Shown here piece by piece: positions 1 to 4,799 of a stretch of DNA of 5,171 nt (positions are counted from its first letter, which is position 1; each line of letters opens with the position of its first letter). Source of the stretch: Lysobacterales bacterium (GTDB lineage Bacteria; Pseudomonadota; Gammaproteobacteria; Xanthomonadales; SZUA-36). The position numbers were made by a program, and so were the translations under genes. The notes under the pieces were generated by a model. That model was given only the letters and a program-made list of their open reading frames with translations, did not search any database and had not been told where the DNA came from. The DNA is taken from the NCBI GenBank assembly GCA_029287515.1, contig JARFQZ010000337.1, positions 1 through 5,171 of the forward strand, written 5' to 3'.

Positions 1-64
1 GTTCCAAATCGTTCGCATGTATTTTAAACTGAATCAAGCGTTTATTTCACTCAGGAGAAGAAAT

Positions 65-313
65 ATGGGCAGTTTGATCGGATCACTTATCGTCGGTGGT
101 ATCGCCGGATGGCTGGCCGGAACGATCATGAAAGGCCAGGGCCAGGGCGTCATCATGAACATCATCATCGGCATCATCGGTGGTGTACTCGGCGGCTGGC
201 TGTTCGGCCTGTTCGGAGCCAACCTCGGCGCCGGCATGATCGGCTCCCTCATCACCGCCACCATAGGCGCCATCATCCTCCTCTGGCTGGTAAGCAAAAT
301 CAAAAGCAAGTAA
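65..313 (+). CDS. GlsB/YeaQ/YmgE family small membrane protein
   Basis: Encodes an 82-residue, very hydrophobic, glycine-rich protein of the transglycosylase-associated family (GlsB/YeaQ/YmgE). These are small inner-membrane proteins linked to stress responses; their biochemical role is not established. Three membrane segments are visible at about residues 2-21, 27-48 and 54-77. The second is rich in GxxxG-like spacing, and the protein ends in a short basic tail (SKIKSK). Its length equals that of E. coli YeaQ. The ATG at 65 is chosen over an in-frame ATG at 17 because an AGGAG stands at 53-57, 7 nt upstream, and because the family starts with this hydrophobic segment. The earlier start would add 16 polar and basic residues. 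The gene stands alone and converges with msrA. No promoter could be assigned because only 64 bp of upstream sequence is present. Family assignment is confident; the role in the cell is inferred from the family. Confidence 0.9.
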   Translation: MGSLIGSLIVGGIAGWLAGTIMKGQGQGVIMNIIIGIIGGVLGGWLFGLFGANLGAGMIGSLITATIGAIILLWLVSKIKSK

Positions 314-320
314 ACGCGAG

Positions 321-340
321 AGCAGGGAAGCGAAACACCA
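321..340 (+). repeat. Half copy of the hairpin repeat (3' arm only)
   Basis: These 20 bases match 423-442, the 3' end of the full repeat copy at 379-441, at 18 of 20 positions (AGCAGGGAARCGAAACACYA). The 5' part and stem of the repeat are absent here. The half copy begins 7 nt after the stop codon of the membrane-protein gene. Its end overlaps a small ACAC/GTGT hairpin (335-338 with 343-346). It is probably a decayed or partial copy. Confidence 0.6.
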
Positions 341-344
341 AAGT

Positions 345-375
345 GTAAACCGGTTGGCTTTAGCCAGAGGTTTAC
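345..375. other. Inverted repeat between convergent genes
   Basis: GTAAACC (345-351) pairs perfectly with GGTTTAC (369-375). Inside it TGGC (355-358) pairs with GCCA (363-366) around a TTTA loop, with a small internal loop between the two stems. The structure lies between the convergent stops of the membrane-protein gene and msrA, so a role as transcript end or RNA-stabilising hairpin is possible. Neither strand has a T-run after it, so it is not a standard intrinsic terminator. Confidence 0.55.
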
Positions 376-378
376 CCA

Positions 379-441
379 ACAATGCAGTTGAGTGCAGCCG
401 CCTTCCGCCGCAAAGCGGCGGAAGCAGGGAAACGAAACACT
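379..441 (+). repeat. Hairpin repeat, full copy A
   Basis: About 63 bp that align without gaps to 4734-4795, with about 51 of 62 positions identical by hand count. The core is a perfect 10-bp stem, CTTCCGCCGC (402-411) with GCGGCGGAAG (415-424), around an AAA loop. The outer conserved blocks are GAGTGCAGCCGC on the left and AGCAGGGAAACGA on the right. Homology to the other copy starts at ACAATGC (379) and fades at about 441, exactly at the msrA stop codon. There is no T-run on either side, so this is not a simple terminator. Its build (short, GC-rich, imperfectly conserved palindrome in gene gaps) resembles REP-like intergenic repeats, but I do not recognise the family. Confidence 0.75.
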
Positions 442-916
442 ATATACGGCAGTAGCCGGCGCCGTTCTTTTCGAAGTACCGCTGGTGGTACTCCTCGGCA
501 AGCCAGAATTCCGGCGCCTGCTGCAACTGCGTCACGACCGGGTTCGGCCACTTCCCCGAGGCATCGAGGTCACGGATTTTCTGTTCCGCCGTGATTTTTT
601 GTTCGTCGTCGTACCAGAAAATAGCTGAGCGGTACTGGCTGCCGAAATCCGGTCCCTGACGGTTCAGGGTGGTCGGGTTGTGCATGCCGAAGAACACGTC
701 CAATAGCTGTTCATAGCTGACGGTCTCATCGTCGAAGGTTACCTGCACCGCCTCGGCGTGCCCGGTGTCACCGCCGCAGATCTGCTTGTATGTCGGGTTT
801 TCCACGTGCCCGCCCTGGTATCCTGAAACGGCATCGACGACACCGTCCACTTCCAGGAAGCGGGCTTCCACGCCCCAGAAACATCCGGCCGCGAAACTGG
901 CCACCTGCTGACTCAT
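440..916 (-). CDS. msrA: Peptide-methionine (S)-S-oxide reductase MsrA
   Basis: Encodes a cytoplasmic enzyme of 158 residues that reduces the S-epimer of methionine sulfoxide, free or in protein, using thioredoxin. The signature FAAGCFWG is at residues 8-15 with the catalytic cysteine at 12. SGYQGG is at 31-36, GHAE at 52-55 (the Glu being the usual catalytic acid), and a candidate resolving cysteine is at 156 in GYCRI. The ATG at 916 is preferred over an in-frame TTG at 922, because AGGAGA (924-929) lies 7 nt before the ATG but only 1 nt before the TTG. The gene follows tesB by 14 nt on the same strand, so the two are probably co-transcribed. The protein ends three residues after the start of GYCRI, where I would expect a further tail of the V-I-A-P-K type in many family members; repeat copy A begins at that point. 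Function is very likely intact because both cysteines are present. Confidence 0.96.
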   Translation of the reverse strand: MSQQVASFAAGCFWGVEARFLEVDGVVDAVSGYQGGHVENPTYKQICGGDTGHAEAVQVTFDDETVSYEQLLDVFFGMHNPTTLNRQGPDFGSQYRSAIFWYDDEQKITAEQKIRDLDASGKWPNPVVTQLQQAPEFWLAEEYHQRYFEKNGAGYCRI

Positions 917-930
917 ATCCAAATCTCCTG

Positions 931-1806
931 TTACTTGTTTTCTTTGCGCAGCCGGATCACGCCTTCCTGCGCCGTGCTGGCGACCAGGCGGCCCTGGCGG
1001 TCGTAGATCATCCCGCGGGCCAGCCCTCTGCCGTCACTTGAACTGGGGCTGTCGCACACGTAAAGCAACCAGTCGTCCAGCCTGAAATCCCGGTGAAACC
1101 ACATTGCATGATCCAGGCTCGCGAGGATCAGGTTCCCCTGCACCCACGAAATGCCGTGCGGTAAAGTCGCCGTTCCCACCAGGTGGAAATCGGAAACATA
1201 GGCCAACAAGGCCCGGTGCAACCGTGGATCGTCATCCAATTGACCATGCAATTTGAACCAGAGTTCCTTGAACGGCGGCTGGGGTACGGGGCGATCGGGG
1301 TCGGAACCCCGAACCGCACGAAATTCAAACGGGCCAAACCGCCCCAGCCAGCGCTGCATGCTCTTGGGCAAGTGATCGAATTCATCCCGGGCCAAAAGGC
1401 CAATGGGCGCTACCTCTTCCGGCTCCGGCACACCGGGCATGTCAAACTGGTGCTCAAGCCCCTCCTCCTCGACCTGGAAAGAGGCCGCGAGGGTAAAAAT
1501 TGGACGTCCGTGCTGAATCGCCACCACGCGGCGTGCTGAAAAACTGCCGCCGTCACGGCTCCTGTCCACGCTGTAAACAATCGGCGCATCGTGATCGCCG
1601 GCCCGCAGAAAGTAGGCATGCAGGGAATGCGCCTGGCGATCTTCCACCGTGTAACTTGCAGCGAGCAGGGCCTGTGCCAGGACCTGGCCGCCGAACACCC
1701 GTTCTGTTCCGATATCCCGGCTGATGCCACGGAACAGGTTGACCTCCAGGGGCTCGAGCTGCATCAGCTTGAGGATTTCATGAAATGCATCAGATTGAAG
1801 TGTCAT
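931..1806 (-). CDS. tesB: Acyl-CoA thioesterase II
   Basis: Encodes a 291-residue double-hotdog thioesterase that hydrolyses medium- and long-chain acyl-CoA to free fatty acid and CoA in the cytoplasm. E. coli TesB has 286 residues. Family motifs visible include RVFGGQVLAQAL (36-47), the SLHAYFLRAGD block (61-71), GGSFSARRV (86-94), ASLDHAMWFHR (229-239) and STAQEG near the C-terminus. The catalytic set known from E. coli (Asp204, Thr228, Gln278) falls at Asp206, Ser230 and Gln280, a constant offset of two, so the Thr is replaced by Ser. The start at 1806 gives the expected N-terminus. The ribosome site is weak: the nearest AGGA is 13 nt upstream. It is the first gene of a likely tesB-msrA operon and is divergent from sbcB across about 100 bp. 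Confidence 0.96.
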   Translation of the reverse strand: MTLQSDAFHEILKLMQLEPLEVNLFRGISRDIGTERVFGGQVLAQALLAASYTVEDRQAHSLHAYFLRAGDHDAPIVYSVDRSRDGGSFSARRVVAIQHGRPIFTLAASFQVEEEGLEHQFDMPGVPEPEEVAPIGLLARDEFDHLPKSMQRWLGRFGPFEFRAVRGSDPDRPVPQPPFKELWFKLHGQLDDDPRLHRALLAYVSDFHLVGTATLPHGISWVQGNLILASLDHAMWFHRDFRLDDWLLYVCDSPSSSDGRGLARGMIYDRQGRLVASTAQEGVIRLRKENK

Positions 1807-1905
1807 GGCTTACTTTGGTTCCTGCTGATATTTCCCACTGATATTTGCTGGTGTATTTGGTTAACATGTTGGCACGCCGACAGAAGCAAGGGAAGAAACA
1901 ACGAG
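1807..1905. promoter_or_regulatory. Divergent tesB/sbcB promoter region
   Basis: These 99 bp separate the start of tesB (minus) from the GTG of sbcB (plus), so promoters for both should lie here or overlap the gene ends. I could not fix a convincing -35/-10 pair on either strand. A 9-bp direct repeat, CTGATATTT, occurs at 1825-1833 and 1838-1846 (13-bp period). An AAGGGAAG (1888-1895) is a candidate ribosome site for sbcB, somewhat far from the GTG. Confidence 0.35.
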
Positions 1906-3363
1906 GTGAAGCCGGTCAATACATTCCTGTGGCACGATTACGAAACTTTTGGCGCCAACCCGATCGCCGACCGGCCTGCCCAGTTCGCTGCAATTCGGAC
2001 CGATGCGGAGCTGAATCCCGTAGAAGACCCTGTTGTGTTGTACTGCGCGCCTTCAAGCGACGTACTCCCCCACCCCATGGCCAGCCTGATCACGGGTATA
2101 ACCCCGCAGGAGGCCATGCAGAAAGGAGTTGCCGAAACCGAGTTTGCACAAAACATACTGGATGAAATGTCCCGTCCAGGCACCTGCAGCGCCGGGTACA
2201 ACAGCATTCGCTTTGATGATGTCATCACGCGGCACCTTTTGTACCGGAACCTGAGGGATGCCTATGAGCGCGAATACCGCAACGGCAACTCACGCTGGGA
2301 TTTGATCGACCTGGCACGCATGTGTTACGCCCTGCGACCGGACGGCATCGAATGGCCGCTCCATGAACCGGGCAAGCCCAGTTTCCGACTGGAAGATCTC
2401 AGCAGCGCCAATGACATCGCACACGAAGGCGCACATGATGCGCTGGCGGACGTCCGCGCGACTGTAGACCTTGCCCGTCTCATCAGGAAAACCCAGCCAA
2501 AACTGTTTGAGTGGGCGCTGCAGATGAGGAGTTACAGCAACGTCGCCCGGTTGCTGGACACCGTCGAACCGAAACCGGTTTTACATTCCTCTGCCCGGAT
2601 TCCGGCCACTCACGGATGTACTGCCATGATGTTGCCACTCGCCGTCATGCCGGACAGGCCCAAATCAGTCATTGCATTCGACCTTTCTGCTGACCCGGCT
2701 CCACTGATTCGGGAGTCTGCGGAGACTATCCACGACCTTGTATTCACGCCAGCCGCCGATATGCCTGAGGGTATCGACCGGCTGCCATTGAAAATGATTC
2801 ATGGCAACCATGTGCCTATGCTGGCCCCACTCGGAACGTTGAGTGGTGTCGACACGGGCAGGATCATGATGGATCCCGAAGCATGCAAACAACACGCAAG
2901 GGAGCTTCTGGGGGGGCTAGACACCGTCAAACAAAAAGTCATCGATGTATTTTCCACCTCCAGAAGTGATTTCGTTGAAAGTTCTGATCCGGACCGGATG
3001 CTCTACAGCGGTGAATTTTTCTCTTCGGCCGATCGGCACCTGATGAACAAAATTCTGCAGGTTCCGCCCTCGCAGCTGGGCGGACATTTATGGTCTTTCC
3101 AGGACGCCCGCCTTCCCCTGATGCTGTTTCGTTACCGTGCCAGGAATTATCCGGATACTCTGAGCATGGAAGAACGGAAGACCTGGGACAAGGATCGCAG
3201 GATCAGGCTGGTCGAGACTCAAGACCCTGATTACTTCACTCTTGACGCATTTCAAGCATCGGTTAGCGAACTCCGGGAACAGCGAAAAAACGATACCGAA
3301 AGCCAGCGGATTCTCGACCAGCTGGAATCCTGGGTTACCAGCTCGGGCATTTCAGGCCTTTGA
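1906..3363 (+). CDS. sbcB: Exodeoxyribonuclease I
   Basis: Encodes a 485-residue 3'-to-5' exonuclease specific for single-stranded DNA, used in recombination, mismatch repair and clean-up of DNA ends. E. coli ExoI has 475 residues. The DEDDh active-site residues of E. coli (Asp15, Glu17, Asp108, His181, Asp186) correspond at a constant offset of four to Asp11 and Glu13 (HDYETFG), Asp104 (NSIRFDD), His177 and Asp182 (HDALAD). The C-terminal family block FRYRARNYPDTLS is at about 408-420. The start is a GTG at 1906, which puts VKPVNTFLWHDYETFG at the N-terminus as in the family. The frame stays open back to 1591, but that stretch runs antisense through tesB and its leader and matches no ExoI extension. 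The nearest ribosome-site candidates are AAGGGAAG (1888-1895) and the GAG before the GTG, both weak, so modest expression is likely. It is transcribed alone and faces the unknown gene at 3888-3661. Confidence 0.96.
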   Translation: MKPVNTFLWHDYETFGANPIADRPAQFAAIRTDAELNPVEDPVVLYCAPSSDVLPHPMASLITGITPQEAMQKGVAETEFAQNILDEMSRPGTCSAGYNSIRFDDVITRHLLYRNLRDAYEREYRNGNSRWDLIDLARMCYALRPDGIEWPLHEPGKPSFRLEDLSSANDIAHEGAHDALADVRATVDLARLIRKTQPKLFEWALQMRSYSNVARLLDTVEPKPVLHSSARIPATHGCTAMMLPLAVMPDRPKSVIAFDLSADPAPLIRESAETIHDLVFTPAADMPEGIDRLPLKMIHGNHVPMLAPLGTLSGVDTGRIMMDPEACKQHARELLGGLDTVKQKVIDVFSTSRSDFVESSDPDRMLYSGEFFSSADRHLMNKILQVPPSQLGGHLWSFQDARLPLMLFRYRARNYPDTLSMEERKTWDKDRRIRLVETQDPDYFTLDAFQASVSELREQRKNDTESQRILDQLESWVTSSGISGL

Positions 3364-3455
3364 CCGGAACCTGATGACTTATTCCTGTAATTTAGAGATC
3401 CCGTAAAACTTTTTTCAACGAGTTACAAGCGCTTTCTCGATTCGATTAGAGGTAT

Positions 3456-3464
3456 TTATGCACA
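3456..3464 (+). promoter_or_regulatory. DnaA box (TTATGCACA)
   Basis: Exact match to the consensus TTWTNCACA on the plus strand. A single such site could be chance; it gains weight from three more matches within 200 bp. Confidence 0.45.
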
Positions 3465-3586
3465 AGTGATTGATTGTCTTCGTTGCAAAAATATTTCATT
3501 CTCCCGGGCCATTACATCCGAATCGGACAACTGTAAGTCATTGATTTTACGAAAGCAATTTAAAGTGATCAAAATTTAACCAATCT

Positions 3587-3595
3587 TTATTCACA
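3587..3595 (+). promoter_or_regulatory. DnaA box (TTATTCACA)
   Basis: Exact match to the consensus TTWTNCACA, same orientation as the 3456 site. It directly follows the most AT-rich segment of the gap (3541-3590), the arrangement expected where a duplex-unwinding segment adjoins DnaA sites. Confidence 0.5.
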
Positions 3596-3633
3596 CGCAC
3601 GAGGTCTTTGACGCCTTACCTTTCTTCACAGGG

Positions 3634-3656
3634 TTATCCACAGCTTGTGTGGATAA
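3634..3656. promoter_or_regulatory. Two perfect inverted DnaA boxes
   Basis: TTATCCACA at 3634-3642 and its exact complement TGTGGATAA at 3648-3656 are separated by GCTTG. TTATCCACA is the strong-affinity R-box form. Two perfect copies so close together are very unlikely by chance in 5 kb. The pair also forms a 9-bp hairpin followed by GTTTT on the plus strand, so a weak intrinsic terminator for sbcB, 270 bp after its stop, is the alternative reading. It ends 4 nt before the stop codon of the unknown minus-strand gene. Confidence 0.7.
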
Positions 3657-3660
3657 GTTT

Positions 3661-3888
3661 TCAGGCGACGTTCAGAGCTAACTGTAGTTCGTTTGGCACC
3701 CTTGATTTTGCAACCTTTCGCTTCGTTGAAACTCTGCGCAAAGTGCGCCTGGCCCTGGGAGATACGAATTCCACATGTGATCCGTCAGAAAACTGGAGCA
3801 TCCATATTTCCCTGGCATTTTCACCCGGCTGTTCAACAGCCACAACTCCGGTTATGGTTTTGCCGATCAGGTCCTGATTCGCTTTCAT
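3661..3888 (-). CDS. Hypothetical protein, 75 residues
   Basis: I do not recognise this gene. The predicted protein has no signal peptide or membrane segment, so it is probably cytoplasmic. The first half looks like short beta strands (KTITGVVAVE, then REIWMLQFSDGSHVEFVSP at 26-44). The second half is strongly basic (RARRTLRR at 45-52, KRK at 56-58), which could bind nucleic acid, but that is only inference. Coding status is supported by a good ribosome site: AGGAGA at 3895-3900, 6 nt before the ATG at 3888. A GTG at 3891 is too close to it. A 12-bp imperfect palindrome (AACACCAGTGTT, 3931-3942) lies upstream. The gene is downstream of the comEA-like gene on the same strand with a 133-bp gap, so it may be read through or have its own promoter. 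Its 3' end adjoins the DnaA-box pair. Confidence 0.65.
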   Translation of the reverse strand: MKANQDLIGKTITGVVAVEQPGENAREIWMLQFSDGSHVEFVSPRARRTLRRVSTKRKVAKSRVPNELQLALNVA

Positions 3889-4021
3889 CACTACTCTCCT
3901 CTAACTTCTTTGATTGCCTTGAGCCTATTGAACACCAGTGTTTTCTCAAAACCTGAGAGGCCCACTTTCAATCCGTTAAAACCGGTCAGCCAGTTTGCCC
4001 GGAAACATCGCCAACCCTTAT

Positions 4022-4303
4022 TTAGTTGTCGGTTGAAACCTGTCCATCCTCCAACAGGATCATTCCCCGATTGTTGTCGATAGTCTTCACGCCAATGCCT
4101 TTGACTTTGACCAACTCATCAACGTGAAGAAAGGATCCGTTTGCTTCGCGATATTCGACGATCAATTGCGCTTTGCTCAGACCAATGCCCTTGAGGTTTG
4201 CCGCAATCTCTTCGGCTGAAGCGGCGTTTACATTGACCGGTTCCGCCGCCCAGGCAATCCCCATGAGCAGTGCCGAAAGCATTAAAACAAGAAAAAGTTT
4301 CAT
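4022..4303 (-). CDS. comEA: ComEA-like periplasmic helix-hairpin-helix DNA-binding protein
   Basis: Encodes a 93-residue protein with an N-terminal signal peptide (MKLFLVLMLSALLMGIAWA, probable cleavage after residue 19) followed by a ComEA-type double helix-hairpin-helix domain. The hairpins LKGIG (37-41) and VKGIG (67-71), the VNVNAASAEEI lead-in and the IVEYREANGSF block match the family closely. Such short gammaproteobacterial ComEA proteins bind incoming double-stranded DNA in the periplasm during natural transformation, though relatives of unproven role also exist. The ATG at 4303 is chosen because AGGGA (4313-4317) lies 9 nt upstream; the in-frame ATG at 4312 directly abuts that site. 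The frame stays open back to 4765, but that part crosses the SRP RNA gene antisense and is not credible protein. No other competence gene is in the window, so a role in DNA uptake is inferred from the domain. Confidence 0.85.
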   Translation of the reverse strand: MKLFLVLMLSALLMGIAWAAEPVNVNAASAEEIAANLKGIGLSKAQLIVEYREANGSFLHVDELVKVKGIGVKTIDNNRGMILLEDGQVSTDN

Positions 4304-4332
4304 AACATTCATCCCTCGCATTTGTGAAAACC

Positions 4333-4394
4333 TGGCGTGGATCTGTTCACGCCAACCAGCCGTCAGGCCCGGAATCCAGATTACGTATCCGGGC
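4333..4394. other. Two inverted repeats in the comEA-like gene leader
   Basis: TGGCGTG (4333-4339) pairs with CACGCCA (4348-4354) around an 8-base loop, and GCCCGGA (4367-4373) pairs with TCCGGGC (4388-4394) around a 14-base loop. Both lie upstream of the comEA-like start, between it and the divergent SRP RNA gene. On the minus strand they could form the 5' leader of the mRNA or serve as operators. Neither is followed by a T-run. Confidence 0.4.
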
Positions 4395-4443
4395 AGACAT
4401 CCACTAGCCGGGAAGTACTTCCAATGTTGTAGGAAAATGTATC

Positions 4444-4472
4444 TTGAACAGACCACCTCGATCCGGCACAAT
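4444..4472 (+). promoter_or_regulatory. Candidate sigma-70 promoter for the SRP RNA gene
   Basis: TTGAAC (4444-4449) and CACAAT (4467-4472) each match four of six consensus bases, with an ideal 17-bp spacer. The predicted start near 4479 would give a precursor with about 45 extra nucleotides at its 5' end, to be trimmed as happens for E. coli 4.5S RNA. No better pair was found closer to the RNA. Confidence 0.4.
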
Positions 4473-4523
4473 GCCTCTCCCCGGCTGAAATGACCTTTAT
4501 TTCCAGTCCCGGGGAACAGCAAT

Positions 4524-4638
4524 GGTGGCCTTCGCCGGTCCCCCCGCGACGACAAGTTGTGAACCCCGTCAGGCCCGGAAGGGAGCAGCGGCAGCAATGG
4601 ACTCGGGCGCCGGGGTGCGGCGGGCGGGGGCCGCCACC
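4524..4638 (+). ncRNA. ffs: Signal recognition particle RNA, short bacterial (4.5S) type
   Basis: RNA component of the signal recognition particle, which with Ffh carries ribosomes making inner-membrane proteins to FtsY at the membrane. The diagnostic Ffh-binding region is present: GTCAGG (4568-4573), a CCC/GGG stem (4574-4576 with 4581-4583) capped by a GGAA tetraloop (4577-4580), then AGCAGC (4584-4589), forming the symmetric and asymmetric internal loops of domain IV. The ends are set by pairing of GGTGGC (4524-4529) with GCCACC (4633-4638), giving about 115 nt, as in E. coli 4.5S RNA (114 nt). There is no Alu-like domain, as expected for a Gram-negative. It lies directly upstream of dnaX, an arrangement also known in Pseudomonas. 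Exact ends are approximate; no clear intrinsic terminator follows. Confidence 0.95.
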
Positions 4639-4653
4639 AATCTCCCCCAAGTT

Positions 4654-4662
4654 TGCTATGAT
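4654..4662 (+). promoter_or_regulatory. Extended -10 element, likely dnaX promoter
   Basis: TGCTATGAT contains an extended -10 (TGn) followed by TATGAT, five of six matches to TATAAT. No good -35 is present, which an extended -10 can offset. Transcription would start near 4669, just beyond the SRP RNA, giving dnaX a 5' leader of about 130 nt. Confidence 0.5.
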
Positions 4663-4703
4663 GTGCCCTTGATGATTTTTCAGCAGATCTCGCCGTTTTT
4701 TCC

Positions 4704-4728
4704 TCGCAGTTCCCGAAGGGAAATGCGA
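4704..4728. other. Hairpin in the dnaX leader
   Basis: TCGCA (4704-4708) and TTCCC (4710-4714) pair with GGGAA (4718-4722) and TGCGA (4724-4728), with one G-A mismatch and a GAA loop. A TTTTTT run precedes rather than follows it on the plus strand, so it does not fit a terminator in the usual order. It stands just before repeat copy B. Confidence 0.5.
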
Positions 4729-4733
4729 TTAAA

Positions 4734-4795
4734 ACAATGCCGTCGAGTGCAGCCGCCTTCCGCAACGCAGTTGCGGGAGCAGGGAAACGAGACTC
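4734..4795 (+). repeat. Hairpin repeat, full copy B
   Basis: Gap-free match to copy A (379-441). The stem is CTTCCGCAAC (4757-4766) with GTTGCGGGAG (4770-4779) around a GCA loop. Compared with copy A, two stem pairs change on both sides (C-G to A-T, G-C to A-T) and one becomes a G-T wobble, so pairing is kept. The outer blocks GAGTGCAGCCGCCTTCCGC and AGCAGGGAAACGA are identical. It occupies the end of the dnaX leader and stops about 5 nt before the ATG. Confidence 0.75.
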
Positions 4796-4799
4796 CTTA

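Larger units (their letters stand above)
3364..3660. other. AT-rich convergent intergenic region with DnaA boxes
   Basis: No gene is credible here. The 297 bp separate the stops of sbcB and the unknown minus-strand gene and are about 38% G+C by hand count, clearly poorer than the flanking genes. The poorest part, 3541-3590, has about 11 G or C in 50 bases. Four sites match the DnaA-box consensus TTWTNCACA: 3456-3464, 3587-3595, 3634-3642 and, inverted, 3648-3656; 3622-3630 is one base off. There are only two GATC sites, so no E. coli-like SeqA cluster. A T-run at 3410-3415 after the sbcB stop has no clear stem before it. Because both flanking genes point inward, no promoter is expected, which favours a role acting on DNA. 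Confidence 0.6.

Noticed and set aside
402..424. Perfect 10-bp stem as an intrinsic terminator of msrA or the membrane-protein gene
   Set aside because: No T-run follows it on either strand, and the same structure with its flanks recurs before dnaX, so it is better read as a repeat.
379..441. CRISPR array or integron attC site
   Set aside because: Only two dispersed full copies with no regular spacers, and no attC core sites or integrase.
34..501. Minus-strand frame opposite the small membrane protein
   Set aside because: Low-complexity Met/Pro/Ile-rich shadow of the plus-strand gene, overlapping the msrA end, with no family resemblance.
1591..1905. Upstream extension of the sbcB reading frame
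   Set aside because: It runs antisense through tesB and the divergent leader, resembles no ExoI sequence, and the GTG at 1906 reproduces the family N-terminus.
3567..3580. IHF site in the AT-rich gap
   Set aside because: ATCAA is present but the spacing and the TTR end do not match the consensus; too weak to call.
3608..3877. Plus-strand frame over the DnaA boxes and the unknown gene
   Set aside because: No ribosome site, begins in the non-coding gap, and is mostly antisense to a frame with a good ribosome site.
3945..3960. TCTCA/TGAGA hairpin as a terminator of the comEA-like gene
   Set aside because: The stem is only about 5 bp and is followed by A residues rather than T on the minus strand.
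4304..4765. Long N-terminal extension of the comEA-like frame
   Set aside because: It crosses the SRP RNA gene antisense and is proline/arginine-rich; a signal peptide and ribosome site define the start at 4303.
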